DNA of 64,000 nt, taken from assembly GCF_010748935.1 (NCBI RefSeq), contig NZ_CP048796.1, positions 2,855,001 to 2,919,000 of the forward strand, read 5' to 3'. Position 1 is the first letter of the stretch, and each line of letters begins with the position of its first letter. This document shows, piece by piece, positions 35,735 through 45,982 of this stretch. Source of the DNA: Providencia vermicola (lineage in GTDB: Bacteria; Pseudomonadota; Gammaproteobacteria; Enterobacterales; Enterobacteriaceae). The translations under genes and the position numbers were made by a program. The notes below the pieces were generated by a model. The model had not been told where the DNA came from. It made no database searches and worked only from the letters and a program-made list of their open reading frames with translations.

Positions 35735-36037
35735 ATGGCTATTGAGCAAACATCTGCAATTTCAGCGTTAACGCAAGTCACAAACCGTGACCCTCAAGAT
35801 CCTGCGGCACAACTTCGTGAGAAAAAAGTCTCAGAAGCCGAATCAGTCAAAGAAAGTACTTTTTCACCAAGTGAACTCAAAAAGAAATTACTCCAGCCTC
35901 AGGCGAGCGATATTAATAGTGAAAAGGTTGAAAGAATTAAGCAAGCCATTAAAGAGGGAACATTGCAAATGGATGCAGGAAAAATTGCTGACGGTATTTT
36001 ACGCGATGCCCATGAATGTATGCTGGCGATGAAATAA
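35735..36037 (+). CDS. flgM: Anti-sigma-28 factor
   Basis: This 100-residue protein holds FliA inactive until the hook is finished and FlgM is exported. The unstructured N-terminal half is followed by the FliA-binding half (about 60-97) with SDINSEKVERIKQAIKEGTL and DAGKIADGILRDAHECM. AACAGGAAA precedes the ATG. It is followed by flgN 10 bp downstream. Confidence 0.93.
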   Translation: MAIEQTSAISALTQVTNRDPQDPAAQLREKKVSEAESVKESTFSPSELKKKLLQPQASDINSEKVERIKQAIKEGTLQMDAGKIADGILRDAHECMLAMK

Positions 36038-36047
36038 GATAGTTAAT

Positions 36048-36488
36048 ATGAACGACGAATTATTAATATTATTGGAACAACAGCTCACACATTTGCAGTC
36101 ATTACAAATTGTGATGAAGAATGAAGAGCTGTTGTTGGGCTACCACCGTGTTCCACCCTCACCTTTTCAGGAAGCGACTGAGCAAAAACGCTATTTAGTC
36201 ACCACGATAGGCCATGGTGAAACAAATCGGTTACGCCTTGAGCAAGAACTTGGTATTGCCGCACCTTATGATGAACATCCTGCTCTTTATCATCTATGGG
36301 CTGAAATTAAAGCGCTAACAACGACGTTAAAAGAGCTTAATTACCGTAACCACCAAATGTTGCAGTTGCACATTGAACTGAATAATCAGCGACTTGCTTT
36401 TGTCAAAAAGCATAATAATCAATCAACTTATGGTGCGGATGGTTTAGAAGAGAAACGCCCTGTTTTAGGGAAGAAAATCTCTATTTAA
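36048..36488 (+). CDS. flgN: Export chaperone for FlgK and FlgL
   Basis: This 146-residue helical cytoplasmic chaperone is at the usual flgN position. LLEQQLTHLQSLQIVMKNEE and the LIELNNQRLAFVKKH-like C-terminal helix fit FlgN, which binds the C-termini of FlgK and FlgL. Position after flgM and the all-helical pattern support the call. Confidence 0.9.
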   Translation: MNDELLILLEQQLTHLQSLQIVMKNEELLLGYHRVPPSPFQEATEQKRYLVTTIGHGETNRLRLEQELGIAAPYDEHPALYHLWAEIKALTTTLKELNYRNHQMLQLHIELNNQRLAFVKKHNNQSTYGADGLEEKRPVLGKKISI

Positions 36489-37046
36489 TCTCAGTGATAT
36501 ACTGGTCAATTATGACTCGCTAGCTAAAGTCGGTATATCATTGAAGAATCATTTATTTTTATTATCGTCGCATCCCATCATCATCGCGTTTACGAGCCAA
36601 TAAAAGAGAAGCTATCATTTAAGGTATATCATTGGTTAAACCAATCTCGCCCTTTCGCTGGGCAACTAGATCTATCCAATAGTAATAGATGACTCATCCA
36701 AGCATCTTATTCTATAACTTCACAACAACCAGCAGCCACAAAACATAATAATGATCCAATTGGCATCATACCTATTGGTGATATAACTGTTGGTATGTTT
36801 CAAGCCATTAGAATTCAACGTGACATCATCAACGTCACAAAAGCGTTTCTATCAAACATCAACGTTGCGTTTTTTATGTCTTCTGCCAGTGATAGCTGTG
36901 TGATATCGATAGGCAATGATTATGGGGAGGTTATTCTTTTATCCAAAGATAAAAATGCCATGGCGGACAGTGTGTGATGCCTGACTGGATTACCCAATAA
37001 GGCATCGTACTCTTTTATTAAATACTCATCGCTTTCATAAACGGAT
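36489..37046. other. Gap between flgN and flhA holding a probable gene remnant
   Basis: A frame open from 36693 to 36977 on the plus strand encodes about 94 residues, ending VILLSKDKNAMADSV, with its first ATG only at 36795. It has protein-like composition but no ribosome site and no recognised family, so it is probably the 3' end of a decayed gene. A hairpin follows the frame (GATGCCT and AGGCATC around 36977-37005). flhE, which would be expected next to flhA here, is not found on either strand. Confidence 0.35.
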
Positions 37047-39143
37047 TTAGCTGCCACTGATCATGGATGTCATACGAATTTTACGACGATCATTTAGTTC
37101 GAGATTTGACATCACGACCAGCTGTGGCAAGCTTCGACGTAAAAAACGAGAAAGAATCAAACGTAAACCATGATTAACTAACAATACCGTCGGGGCTCCC
37201 ATGGCTTCTTGATGCCTTATCGCCTCTTCTGCCTGATTTTGAATAAATTGTGCTAAGTTAGGCTCTAACCCGCCGCCATTTTTTGCCGCCTGTAATAAAA
37301 TTTGCTCGAGACCGGCATCTAATCCAATCACTTGAATTTCTTCTGCATGACCAAACCACTGTTGGGTTATTGCTCGTCCTAGCGCGATACGCACCTGCGA
37401 TGTTAAATAGTCAGTATCTTTTTGCTCACCATTTTCACCTGCCATTTCAGCGAGTGTTTCAAGGATCGTCCGCATATCTCTGATCATCACCTCCTCCGCC
37501 AATAAATTCTGCAATACACGATGCAGTATTGTCAGAGAAATGGTGTCAGGGATCAGGTCATCAGCCAACTTCGGCATCTCTTTTTTCACTCGGTCATACA
37601 ACAATTGAGCTTCTTGACGACCAAACAATGTGCTGGAGTTCTGTAGCAGAATTTGATTAAAGTGCGTCGCCACAGCCGTACTCGCGGAGACAACGGTATA
37701 TCCTTGAATTTGAGCCTGTTCACGTAAATCATCATCAATCCACACAGCTGGCAGACCAAAGGCGGGTTCTTTAGTCGCATCACCAGGTAAGGTGCCTGCT
37801 GCATTACCGGGGTCAATGGCTAAACTACGCCCTGGTTGAGCTTCACCGCGCCCAACCTCCGCACCTTTGATAAGGATGCGATATTCACAAGGGGAAAGCT
37901 CTAAGTTGTCACAAATATGAACAACTGGAGGCAAATACCCCACCTCTTGAGCAAATTTTTTGCGTAGCCCACGAATACGTCCAAGCAATTCGCCTTGTTG
38001 GTCGTTATCCACTAAAGGGATCAACCGATAGCCAACTTCCATTGCCAACAAATCTTCTAATTGAACATCGTCCCACGTCGCTTCAACGACTTTATTTGCC
38101 TCTTGAAACTGTTTGAGTTGACCATCCTCAGTTTGGTTTTCAGGCTGTTTTGATTTACGTACTAAATACCAACCCAATCCAGCTAACGCCACCGTAAACA
38201 GTAAAAAAACAAAGTTTGGCATGCCTGGGATTAAGCCAATTAACCCTAATACCCCTGCACTGAGCCACATAACTCGTGGGTTATTAAATAATTGGGTGAC
38301 CATCTGCTCACCCACATCCTCATCGGTCGCCACACGAGTCACAATCACCCCCGCGGCAGTGGAGATAATCAGAGCAGGGATCTGAGCCACTAAGCCATCA
38401 CCGATAGTCAGCAACGTATAAGCACTGGTTGCATCACCTAGCGTCATATTATGTTGCCCAACACCTATTATCAGTCCACCAACGACGTTGATCACCATGA
38501 TCATGATCCCCGCGATTGCATCTCCACGCACAAATTTACTCGCACCATCCATCGAACCATAAAAATCAGCTTCTTGAGTGACTTCTGCTCGACGTTTTTT
38601 GGCTTCATCATCATTAATAATTCCCGCATTCAAATCCGCATCAATGGCCATTTGTTTGCCAGGCATACCATCGAGTACAAAACGTGCGCCGACTTCAGCG
38701 ATTCGTCCAGCCCCCTTAGTAATCACCATGAAGTTAATCAACACTAAAATGATAAAAACGACAATCCCGATCGCAAAGTTGCCGCCGACCAAGAAGTGAC
38801 CGAAGGCTTCAACAACACGCCCTGCCGCATCAGGACCGGTGTGACCATCCAGCAAAATGATACGTGTTGAGGCGATATTCAGTGATAAACGTAATAATGT
38901 CGCGAACAGTAAGATGGTTGGGAAAGCAGCAAAATCAAGTGTACGCTTGGTGAACATTGCCACTAATAGCACCATAATGGATAGCGCGATATTAAAGGTA
39001 AATAGCAAATCCAAAATAAAGGCCGGTAGCGGCAGTACCATCATTGATAAGATAAGTAAGATAAGCACTGGGCCAGCAAGAATTTGCCACTGTGTACCCT
39101 GTAAATTTTTAGGCAATTTTAATAATGCAGCCAAATTAGCCAT
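37047..39143 (-). CDS. flhA: Flagellar export gate protein FlhA
   Basis: This 698-residue export-gate protein has eight N-terminal membrane helices (about 20-315), with the signature GRIAEVGARFVLDGMPGKQM in the cytoplasmic FHIPEP loop, and a large cytoplasmic domain that docks chaperone-substrate complexes. The C-terminus includes GRAITQQWF and the SRFLRRSLPQLVVMSNLEL region. The ATG at 39143 (MANLAALLKLPKN) overlaps the flhB stop and matches E. coli; the frame is open seven codons further. Confidence 0.96.
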   Translation of the reverse strand: MANLAALLKLPKNLQGTQWQILAGPVLILLILSMMVLPLPAFILDLLFTFNIALSIMVLLVAMFTKRTLDFAAFPTILLFATLLRLSLNIASTRIILLDGHTGPDAAGRVVEAFGHFLVGGNFAIGIVVFIILVLINFMVITKGAGRIAEVGARFVLDGMPGKQMAIDADLNAGIINDDEAKKRRAEVTQEADFYGSMDGASKFVRGDAIAGIMIMVINVVGGLIIGVGQHNMTLGDATSAYTLLTIGDGLVAQIPALIISTAAGVIVTRVATDEDVGEQMVTQLFNNPRVMWLSAGVLGLIGLIPGMPNFVFLLFTVALAGLGWYLVRKSKQPENQTEDGQLKQFQEANKVVEATWDDVQLEDLLAMEVGYRLIPLVDNDQQGELLGRIRGLRKKFAQEVGYLPPVVHICDNLELSPCEYRILIKGAEVGRGEAQPGRSLAIDPGNAAGTLPGDATKEPAFGLPAVWIDDDLREQAQIQGYTVVSASTAVATHFNQILLQNSSTLFGRQEAQLLYDRVKKEMPKLADDLIPDTISLTILHRVLQNLLAEEVMIRDMRTILETLAEMAGENGEQKDTDYLTSQVRIALGRAITQQWFGHAEEIQVIGLDAGLEQILLQAAKNGGGLEPNLAQFIQNQAEEAIRHQEAMGAPTVLLVNHGLRLILSRFLRRSLPQLVVMSNLELNDRRKIRMTSMISGS

Positions 39144-40287
39144 CGCGATTGTTTTCTCCAGCAAAATCCAGCGCCGGTGGCACTGGTAAATTTTTCGGTT
39201 TTCTTGGTTTTAATCCACCCTCACGCCGCCAGCGACGCAGTTGGTAAACCCATGCTAAGACTTCTGCCACCGCAGCATACAGTGCGACAGGAATGCTTTG
39301 CCCTATTTCAGCATGGCGATAGAGAGCCCGTGCTAATGGGGGAGCCTCTAGCTGTAAAATTCGATGCTCTTGGCCGATTTCTTTGATGCGTTGCGCTAAC
39401 ACGCCAGCACCTTTTGCCAATACTTTCGGCGCCCCCATATGCTTGTCATCGTATTTTAATGCGACTGCATAGTGAGTCGGGTTGGTGACAATCACATCGG
39501 CTTGAGGCACATCCGCCATCATGCGATTACGCGCTATTGCTCGCTGCTGCTGACGAATTTTTGCTTTAATTTGAGGGTCACCCTCTTGTTGTTTAAACTC
39601 GTCTTTGATTTCTTGGCGGCTCATTCGTAATTTTTTTAAATGAGAGCGAAACTGATAAAACACATCAAATGCCACCATCGGGATCAGCAAAAATACAATT
39701 AAATAGCCGGCAAAAATCACCTTGTACATCGCGTTTTCTAACGCACTTACTGGTGATTCGGTTACCAGATGCAACAATGATGGCCAGTTTTGCCATAAAA
39801 AAATGGCTGCCCCTAATCCAACAAACATCGACTTTAGGACTGCTTTAAACAGTTCAGAGAGTGCGTTCATCGAAAAAATTCGTTTTAATCCACTGATTGG
39901 ATTAAGCTTTTTCAAATCAAATTTAATTAATTTACTATTAAATAATAAGCCACCAACAAGTGAAGATGCCGAAATACCAACTAACGCCAACCCGCCAATG
40001 ACAGGTAAGAGTGCAAATAATGCTTCCCCTACCATTTGTCCAAAGTAACTCACCATCAACAAGGTGTTTTGTATATAGTGCCCATCAAAAATAAAGCCTT
40101 GACGAAAAATTTGCCGCAACTCGTCGGCAAGGTGCCCACCACTTAGCCATAATAGGCTGATACCCGCCAACATCATCATTAGCGAACTTAGCTCTTTTGA
40201 ACGAACTATCTGCCCATCATCTTTTGCTTTCTGTTTTTTATGGGGCGTGGGTTCTTCTGTTTTTTCTACATCACTGTCGTCGGACAC
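39136..40287 (-). CDS. flhB: Flagellar export switch protein FlhB
   Basis: This 383-residue protein has EKTEEPTPHKKQKAKDDGQI at the start, four membrane helices (about 30-215), and a cytoplasmic domain with the self-cleaving NPTH motif in VIVTNPTHYAVALKYD (about 269-272). Cleavage there switches export from hook to filament substrates together with FliK. It is first of flhBA; a FlhDC box lies upstream. Confidence 0.95.
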   Translation of the reverse strand: MSDDSDVEKTEEPTPHKKQKAKDDGQIVRSKELSSLMMMLAGISLLWLSGGHLADELRQIFRQGFIFDGHYIQNTLLMVSYFGQMVGEALFALLPVIGGLALVGISASSLVGGLLFNSKLIKFDLKKLNPISGLKRIFSMNALSELFKAVLKSMFVGLGAAIFLWQNWPSLLHLVTESPVSALENAMYKVIFAGYLIVFLLIPMVAFDVFYQFRSHLKKLRMSRQEIKDEFKQQEGDPQIKAKIRQQQRAIARNRMMADVPQADVIVTNPTHYAVALKYDDKHMGAPKVLAKGAGVLAQRIKEIGQEHRILQLEAPPLARALYRHAEIGQSIPVALYAAVAEVLAWVYQLRRWRREGGLKPRKPKNLPVPPALDFAGENNRDG

Positions 40288-40352
40288 GCCATTTCCTTGC
40301 TGGTCAGCAGATTGGAAGTTTGGGCTATAGCATGACAGAGTGTAAAAAAATC

Positions 40353-40396
40353 AATGCAAGAAAATAGACGACGTTCACTAGGGTTATTTACCCATT
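40353..40396. promoter_or_regulatory. Candidate FlhD4C2 box upstream of flhBA
   Basis: On the minus strand AATGGGTAAATAACCC (40396-40381) is followed after 10 bp by the inverted half CGTCTATTTTCTTGCATT (40370-40353). Both halves resemble the FlhDC half-site and the spacing is right. It lies 66 bp upstream of the flhB start and about 230 bp from the divergent zinc-ribbon gene. The rest of the 335-bp gap shows no other feature. Confidence 0.7.
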
Positions 40397-40622
40397 GAGT
40401 AATATTTCAGCTATTTTGCGAAACGTTACGCAAAAAATAACGGCATCGTGCATTAAAAAGATGTCGAAATTACATGACAAAAATAAAGACGAAAATCCTG
40501 AGTATGCTGATTAAGCGTAGACATGATCAGTACTGCAAAATAAATACACCGAATCCTATTTTGTTCGGTCATGTCAGAAGGTAAGCTAATCAGCTACTTT
40601 CTTGTTTAAAGGTCACCACGAT

Positions 40623-41180
40623 ATGGATAGTTGCCATCTTGTCGCCCCAGAGGTTTTAGCTGAAGATGCCAAAAAAGAAGCGGAACGCATGCTAAATTGG
40701 TTAAAACAACAAGGTATTATTGACCCTGATTATCAGCAGCTAGAAGATGATGAAGTGTTGTATCGCCCGACGCCAGCGTATAAACAACCCATCTTATATG
40801 TGATTGATGATAAAATCGTACCGACACAACTTCCCGAAAACATACTGAAAAACTATTTAACCATTACCACTGAGCGTACGGTTTTCCATGCCGGAGGAAA
40901 TGGTCTGGGTATCTACTGCCCAACGTGTAAAAATGAGCAAAGCGAGCAAAGTGAACGTTGGAGCGATGCGGTGACGGCTTGGTACGAAGGTCATCCTCAT
41001 GATTTAGAATGTGTCAATTGTGATTATCACGCCCCTATTTCAGACTGGCATTATGACCCACCATGGGCATTTGGTGATTTAGGATTCAGTTTTCATAGTT
41101 GGGATATGAGTGATGATTTCATTCAGCAATTTACTGAAGCATTTGGTGGCAAAATTGTTGAAGTCTATCAACATGACTAA
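40623..41180 (+). CDS. Zinc-ribbon protein of unknown function
   Basis: This soluble protein of 185 residues belongs to no family I can name. The N-terminal part is acidic and helical (LAEDAKKEAERMLNWLKQQG). YCPTCKNE (about 98-105) and ECVNCDYH (about 130-137) form a CxxC...CxxC zinc ribbon, followed by a Trp-rich stretch DWHYDPPWAFGDLGFSFHSW. The ATG at 40623 follows AAAGGT; a TTG seven codons earlier is less likely. It is divergent from flhB and convergent with cheZ, isolated in the flagellar block. No promoter of sigma-28 type precedes it. Confidence 0.75.
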   Translation: MDSCHLVAPEVLAEDAKKEAERMLNWLKQQGIIDPDYQQLEDDEVLYRPTPAYKQPILYVIDDKIVPTQLPENILKNYLTITTERTVFHAGGNGLGIYCPTCKNEQSEQSERWSDAVTAWYEGHPHDLECVNCDYHAPISDWHYDPPWAFGDLGFSFHSWDMSDDFIQQFTEAFGGKIVEVYQHD

Positions 41181-41241
41181 GTAATAGGTCGATAGCGTGC
41201 TCTGTTTCATGACTTGAGCGACATGTTCTCTACATGATGAA

Positions 41242-41270
41242 ATCCCCCTGCATCATAGTTGAAGGGGGAT
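41242..41270. terminator. Terminator between the zinc-ribbon gene and cheZ
   Basis: ATCCCCCT (41242-41249) pairs with AGGGGGAT (41263-41270) over 13 nt between two convergent genes. On the minus side it is followed by TTTC, so it serves the end of the che operon; it may also stop the plus-strand gene. Confidence 0.7.
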
Positions 41271-41280
41271 CTACCGCCAG

Positions 41281-41922
41281 TTAGAAACCTAACTCATCTA
41301 ACAAATCATCGACTTGCGATTGTGATGCCATCACATTCGCACCGTCTTTATTAATCTGTGGGCCATTTAATAAGCTGTCATTCTGCTGTTTAACTCGCAT
41401 TTCTGGTGGCGTATTTTCCATTAACAATGCGAGTAGCTGTTTCTCTGCTTCTTCGACCACTTCCATCATTTTTTTAATGACTTGCCCTGTCAGATCTTGA
41501 AAGTCTTGTGCCATCATGATTTCAAGTAATTCTGCTTTAGTCGTATTACTATCAGTAATCACTCGACCGAGAAAATCATTCGTAGATTGCTGTAATTCCG
41601 CACTAATTTGGTTATTAGTCACACCATTCCATTGCTGCTGCAATGCTAGCGCTTGGTCATGCATCTGGGCTTGCAGTGGTTTGATTACATCAATACCATT
41701 TAATGTTTTTTCAGCTGCTTGAGCCGTCATTTGCGCAATATAGCGCAGACGGTCTTTGCCATCAGGAATGCTAGCAACAGCCTGCTGAACACTTTTTTCT
41801 AAGCCAAGTTCCCGCATGCTTTCGCGCAAAGTTCTCATCAAGGTACCAATCCGAGTAATGACCTGTTTTAAATCGTCATTACCAGTGGGACTGCTCGCCG
41901 TTACTATTTGTTCTGTCATCAC
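41281..41922 (-). CDS. cheZ: CheY-P phosphatase
   Basis: This 213-residue helical-bundle phosphatase dephosphorylates CheY-P. The catalytic region is MAQDFQDLTGQVIKKMMEVV, with the Asp/Gln pair in DFQDLTGQ. The extreme C-terminus SQVDDLLDELGF is the CheY-binding helix. It is last in the che operon, 21 bp after cheY. Confidence 0.95.
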   Translation of the reverse strand: MMTEQIVTASSPTGNDDLKQVITRIGTLMRTLRESMRELGLEKSVQQAVASIPDGKDRLRYIAQMTAQAAEKTLNGIDVIKPLQAQMHDQALALQQQWNGVTNNQISAELQQSTNDFLGRVITDSNTTKAELLEIMMAQDFQDLTGQVIKKMMEVVEEAEKQLLALLMENTPPEMRVKQQNDSLLNGPQINKDGANVMASQSQVDDLLDELGF

Positions 41923-41943
41923 ACTCTCCTTCAGCAGGTGCGT

Positions 41944-42336
41944 TTATTGCAATCCCATCTTTTCAAATACTTTGTTCAATTTTTCTTCTAATATCGCCGC
42001 GGTAAATGGCTTCACAACATAGCCACTCGCACCCGCTTGGGCTGCTGCGATGATATTTTCTTTCTTCGCTTCAGCAGTCACCATCAAAACAGGAATATGT
42101 TTCAACGCTTCATCGCCACGAATAGTTTTCAATAACTCTAAGCCATCCATGTTAGGCATATTCCAATCCGCAACCACAAAATCAATATGTCCGGCACGGA
42201 TTTTTTCTAAGGCATCAATGCCATCTTCCGCTTCTTCAATTTTATTAAAGCCAAGTTCTTTTAATAAGTTACGAACAATACGTCGCATCGTGGAAAAATC
42301 ATCTACTACCAAAAAACTCAGATCTTTAGCGGCCAT
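41944..42336 (-). CDS. cheY: Chemotaxis response regulator CheY
   Basis: This 130-residue single receiver domain, when phosphorylated by CheA, binds FliM and reverses rotation. The acidic pocket is [10 protein letters not shown] (Asp pair at about 13-14), the phospho-acceptor Asp lies in [12 protein letters not shown] (about 58), VTAEA holds the switch Thr, and YVVKPF holds the conserved Lys. The start at 42336 with GGAG upstream gives the family N-terminus; the frame remains open for 49 codons further without similarity. Confidence 0.96.
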   Translation of the reverse strand: MAAKDLSFLVVDDFSTMRRIVRNLLKELGFNKIEEAEDGIDALEKIRAGHIDFVVADWNMPNMDGLELLKTIRGDEALKHIPVLMVTAEAKKENIIAAAQAGASGYVVKPFTAAILEEKLNKVFEKMGLQ

Positions 42337-42376
42337 AACCACTCCTTCAAAAATACAATTGTAAATTCTGCAACCG

Positions 42377-43447
42377 TTATGCGGACACAGATGAAAGTCG
42401 AGCCAAAACACTCGGCGCAATTTTGGCAATATCTTGAATTTCGTCGACAGCATTGAGTTCGATAGCTGCTCGCGGCATGCCAAATACCACGCAACTGCTT
42501 TCGTTTTGTGCGTAGGTGACCGCGCCTTGTTGACGCAAGTTCAGCATGCCTTTTGCCCCATCCATGCCCATTCCGGTTAATAAAATACCCACACACTTAC
42601 GACCAACACATTTCGCCACGGAGTCAAATAACACATCCACAGAAGGGCGATGGCGGTTTACAGGTTCAGTTTGCTGTAAACGGATGTGATAACCACGGCC
42701 GTTATCGACTACCAACATATGTGAATCACCGGGGGCAATATAAGCATGGCCTTTCTGTAGTGGTTCATTGTGTTCGGCCTCTTTCACGGTCAACGAACAC
42801 AATTTATTTAACCTTTCAGCAAATGAACGCGTAAAACCGGCAGGCATATGCTGTGTAATCACCACCGGAGGACATTCACGAGGGAGCATTTCTAAAAATT
42901 GGCGAATAGCTTCTGTCCCGCCAGTTGATGCCCCTACAGCAATCACTCTGCTATGACAAACATAGGGTGACAGTGGCTTAACCATTTTTGTTGGCTCAGC
43001 AACCCCCTTTTCTGGACGCGCAAAACGATTTCGCTGAGTAATTTTTGACATGGCCGCGGCACGGATTTTTTCGCCGATCACATCACGGTAGCTCATCATG
43101 GTTTCACGGATACCAATTTGTGGCTTAGTGACAAAATCAACCGCACCAAGTTCTAATGCTTTCAGTGTAACTTCAGAGCCTTTGGATGTGAGCGTAGAAA
43201 CCATAACAACAGGTAATGGGTGTAACCTCATCAATTTCTCTAAAAAATCAATGCCGTCCATCCGCGGCATCTCAACATCAAGCGTTAAGACATCAGGTTG
43301 ATGTTGTTTGATTAAATCACGCGCCACATAGGGATCCGGTGCCGTATCAACAACCATCATGTCGGAGTGACTATTAATGATTTCACGCATGATTTGACGC
43401 ATTAATGCTGAGTCATCAACACAAAGCACTTTAATTTTGTTCATCAC
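42377..43447 (-). CDS. cheB: Chemoreceptor methylesterase/deamidase
   Basis: This 356-residue protein has an N-terminal receiver domain (about 1-125, phospho-acceptor in [12 protein letters not shown]) and a C-terminal methylesterase domain (about 160-350). The catalytic triad lies in [10 protein letters not shown] (Ser), TQHMPAGFT (His) and [12 protein letters not shown] (Asp). It removes methyl groups from receptors for adaptation, opposing CheR. The start overlaps the cheR stop. Confidence 0.96.
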   Translation of the reverse strand: MMNKIKVLCVDDSALMRQIMREIINSHSDMMVVDTAPDPYVARDLIKQHQPDVLTLDVEMPRMDGIDFLEKLMRLHPLPVVMVSTLTSKGSEVTLKALELGAVDFVTKPQIGIRETMMSYRDVIGEKIRAAAMSKITQRNRFARPEKGVAEPTKMVKPLSPYVCHSRVIAVGASTGGTEAIRQFLEMLPRECPPVVITQHMPAGFTRSFAERLNKLCSLTVKEAEHNEPLQKGHAYIAPGDSHMLVVDNGRGYHIRLQQTEPVNRHRPSVDVLFDSVAKCVGRKCVGILLTGMGMDGAKGMLNLRQQGAVTYAQNESSCVVFGMPRAAIELNAVDEIQDIAKIAPSVLARLSSVSA

Positions 43448-44280
43448 CCCCTCCTCGCCGATTGTAAGCTGTAGACTGTTTGTCCTTTAATTACAAATCG
43501 TTGTGATAATTGTGATAAATTTTCTGAATGGCCGATAAATAACAAACCGTCTGGTTTGAGTAATGGCGCAAACCGCTCTAATAGTTTGATTTGCATCTCT
43601 TTATCGAAGTAGATCATGACGTTACGACAAAAAATTGCATCAAAGCGATGTTGCAGCTGCCAATCGTTATCGCTAAGATTTAAATACCGAAATTCAATCA
43701 TCTGCCTTAATGTCTGTTTAACACGTGCGTAGCCTTCAAAATCTCCCACCCCTTTCATGAAATAGCGTTGCCGCTGTAATGCACTGAGTGATTTGAGTTC
43801 TTCAATGCGATACACACCTTGTTTCGCCTTATCTAATACCTCTGTATCAATATCACTTGCGATGATTTTGGCATTAGAGGCTTGAGCACCCAGCACATCG
43901 CTTAGTGTCATCGCAATAGAATAAGGTTCTTCCCCTGTTGAAGAAGCCGCACACCAAATATTGATGTTGCTATTTTTACGAGAACGAACAAAATCGGCCA
44001 AAGTGACAAAATGATGAGGTTCACGGAAAAAAGCGGTTAAGTTTGTCGTCAATGCATTCACAAATGCTTGCCATTCAGGATGTAACGGCTCTCGCTCTAA
44101 CATATGGAGATATTCAGCGAAATTACTGACATTACAGTCTCGTAACCTTTTTAATAACCGGTTATACACCATGTTTTTTTTATTCATGGTAAGAACGATG
44201 CCTGATTTTTTATGAATAAATCGGCAAACCCGACCGAACTCTTCATCGGTCAATGGTTCTATCTGTGGCGCAAAAAGCAT
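43444..44280 (-). CDS. cheR: Chemoreceptor methyltransferase
   Basis: This 278-residue SAM-dependent methyltransferase acts on receptor glutamates. [19 protein letters not shown] (about 121-139) is the SAM-binding motif, and [10 protein letters not shown] is the second signature. The N-terminal helical domain and the beta-subdomain that docks the NWETF pentapeptide are present. Only the receptor at 46028-47713 carries that pentapeptide. A hairpin at 44311-44333 precedes the gene. Confidence 0.95.
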   Translation of the reverse strand: MLFAPQIEPLTDEEFGRVCRFIHKKSGIVLTMNKKNMVYNRLLKRLRDCNVSNFAEYLHMLEREPLHPEWQAFVNALTTNLTAFFREPHHFVTLADFVRSRKNSNINIWCAASSTGEEPYSIAMTLSDVLGAQASNAKIIASDIDTEVLDKAKQGVYRIEELKSLSALQRQRYFMKGVGDFEGYARVKQTLRQMIEFRYLNLSDNDWQLQHRFDAIFCRNVMIYFDKEMQIKLLERFAPLLKPDGLLFIGHSENLSQLSQRFVIKGQTVYSLQSARRG

Positions 44281-44310
44281 CGTACTTTGTCCTATTTAAT
44301 AAAAACCCAG

Positions 44311-44333
44311 AAGCAGCCGATAAACGGCTGCTT
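44311..44333 (-). terminator. Hairpin between the second chemoreceptor gene and cheR
   Basis: AAGCAGCCG (44311-44319) pairs perfectly with CGGCTGCTT (44325-44333) over a 5-nt loop. It lies within the operon, 16 bp after the receptor stop, and a T-rich stretch follows 5 nt later on the minus strand. It may be an attenuator or an RNase-processing barrier. Confidence 0.5.
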
Positions 44334-44349
44334 AATGCCTAGCAATGAA

Positions 44350-45915
44350 TTAACGAATGTGTGCGACTTTATTTTCCGATACTTCAAAGAATGCAACAGT
44401 ATCAACTAAATTATTGGCTTGGTCTTCCAAGGCCGCTGTTGCACTGGTCGATTGCTCAACCAATGCGGCGTTTTGTTGCGTCACTAAATCCATTTGGCTC
44501 ACTGCTGTTGCAACCTGTTCAATACCTCGGCTCTGTTCATTAGAAGCAGACGCGATATTCCCCATCAATTCAGTGACCTGATTCACTGCCGCCACCAACT
44601 CATTCATGGTTTGTCCCGCTTCGTTAACTAATTGAGATCCTTGGTTGACTCGTCCAACGGATTCATCAATCAATGTTTTAATCTCTTTCGCCGCTTCAGC
44701 ACTACGCTGAGCCAATGCACGAACTTCACCTGCAACAACCGAGAACCCACGTCCCTGTTCGCCAGCTCTAGCGGCTTCTACTGCTGCATTTAAAGCGAGA
44801 ATATTGGTTTGGAAGGCAATGCCATCAATCACACTAATAATGGCACTGATTTTTTGTGAGCTGTGTGAAATTTCTGTCATTGTTTCAATAACATCGACAG
44901 TAATATCACCGCCTTTAGTTGCCGTTTTTGATGCTGAGATCGCGAGTTCACTTGCTTGACGTGCGTTGTCCGCATTTTGTTTTACTGTCGCGGTTAATTC
45001 TTCCATGCTCGCTGCCGTCTCTTCTAATGATGCAGCTTGTTGCTCCGTGCGAGAGGATAAATTGTTATTGCCCAACGCAATCTCACGAATACCGGTATAC
45101 ATTTGGTCAGTGTTGATGCGTAAATTAATAACTGAAGTCGCAAGTGACTCTTGCATCAGTTTAAGTTGTTCAAATACTTCACCAATTTCATCTCGGGTTG
45201 TGACGCGAATATCTTGATTCAGTTTGCCTTGCGCGAGTTTCATAAAGTGTTCACTCATGCTCATGAGTGGATAAATGACTTTACGCTTCATCCAAAAATG
45301 CGCTAAACCAGAAACGGCTAAAATAATGAAGGTCACAGCAAAGAACATAAACCAGGCCACTTGATTATAGAAATTCGCAGAATCTAGTGAGTTTTTGCTG
45401 TCGTTGTTCAGTAACTCAAGGTATTGGTTGATAATTTCAGCCATCTGATCTTGATGCTGCTGTGCAGGCAATGCGACATAGCCAGGAATGTCATTACTCT
45501 CAATCAACGCTCTTAATTCTTTTAAAATTGCCACAAAAGCTTGGTAACTCTCTTCGATTGCCGCGAGATTTTCATGCTCATTCAATAGCGGCTGAGCTTT
45601 AAATTTTTCATAGTCGTCAGCCGCTTTTTGTAGAAATTGATCAAAAACACCTTTCGCCTGCTCAATGCTCTTCGTGTCAGAATCCACTTTCATGTGCACC
45701 ACGATTTGGGTCAGAGTACTACGGGCTTGCATAAGATCTTCATAGGTGGTTTCGAGTAAATCACGTTTTTTCGAACCGAGATCGATACGTTCTAAAGAAG
45801 AGAGTTCGCTAGACACTATTCCCAATGAAAGGGCGCTAGATACTATCTGCATCCCACAAAACATAATAAGCAGTAGATATAAACTGACTGAAATCCTTAT
45901 ACTCTTACCAAACAT
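44350..45915 (-). CDS. Methyl-accepting chemotaxis protein (no CheR-docking pentapeptide)
   Basis: This 521-residue inner-membrane receptor has membrane helix 1 (about 8-30), a periplasmic four-helix ligand domain (about 35-190), membrane helix 2 (about 193-213), a HAMP domain (about 215-265) and a cytoplasmic signalling domain. The hairpin tip includes the highly conserved [20 protein letters not shown] and [20 protein letters not shown]. The protein ends SENKVAHIR without the NWETF tail, so it resembles low-abundance Tap/Trg-type receptors that depend on a partner for methylation. The ligand is unknown. Confidence 0.93.
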   Translation of the reverse strand: MFGKSIRISVSLYLLLIMFCGMQIVSSALSLGIVSSELSSLERIDLGSKKRDLLETTYEDLMQARSTLTQIVVHMKVDSDTKSIEQAKGVFDQFLQKAADDYEKFKAQPLLNEHENLAAIEESYQAFVAILKELRALIESNDIPGYVALPAQQHQDQMAEIINQYLELLNNDSKNSLDSANFYNQVAWFMFFAVTFIILAVSGLAHFWMKRKVIYPLMSMSEHFMKLAQGKLNQDIRVTTRDEIGEVFEQLKLMQESLATSVINLRINTDQMYTGIREIALGNNNLSSRTEQQAASLEETAASMEELTATVKQNADNARQASELAISASKTATKGGDITVDVIETMTEISHSSQKISAIISVIDGIAFQTNILALNAAVEAARAGEQGRGFSVVAGEVRALAQRSAEAAKEIKTLIDESVGRVNQGSQLVNEAGQTMNELVAAVNQVTELMGNIASASNEQSRGIEQVATAVSQMDLVTQQNAALVEQSTSATAALEDQANNLVDTVAFFEVSENKVAHIR

Positions 45916-45982
45916 ATTTTATCCCCACATACGCCAGCTAAGATTTCTATGTAACAATCACTATTTCAGTGATGTACAGAAA

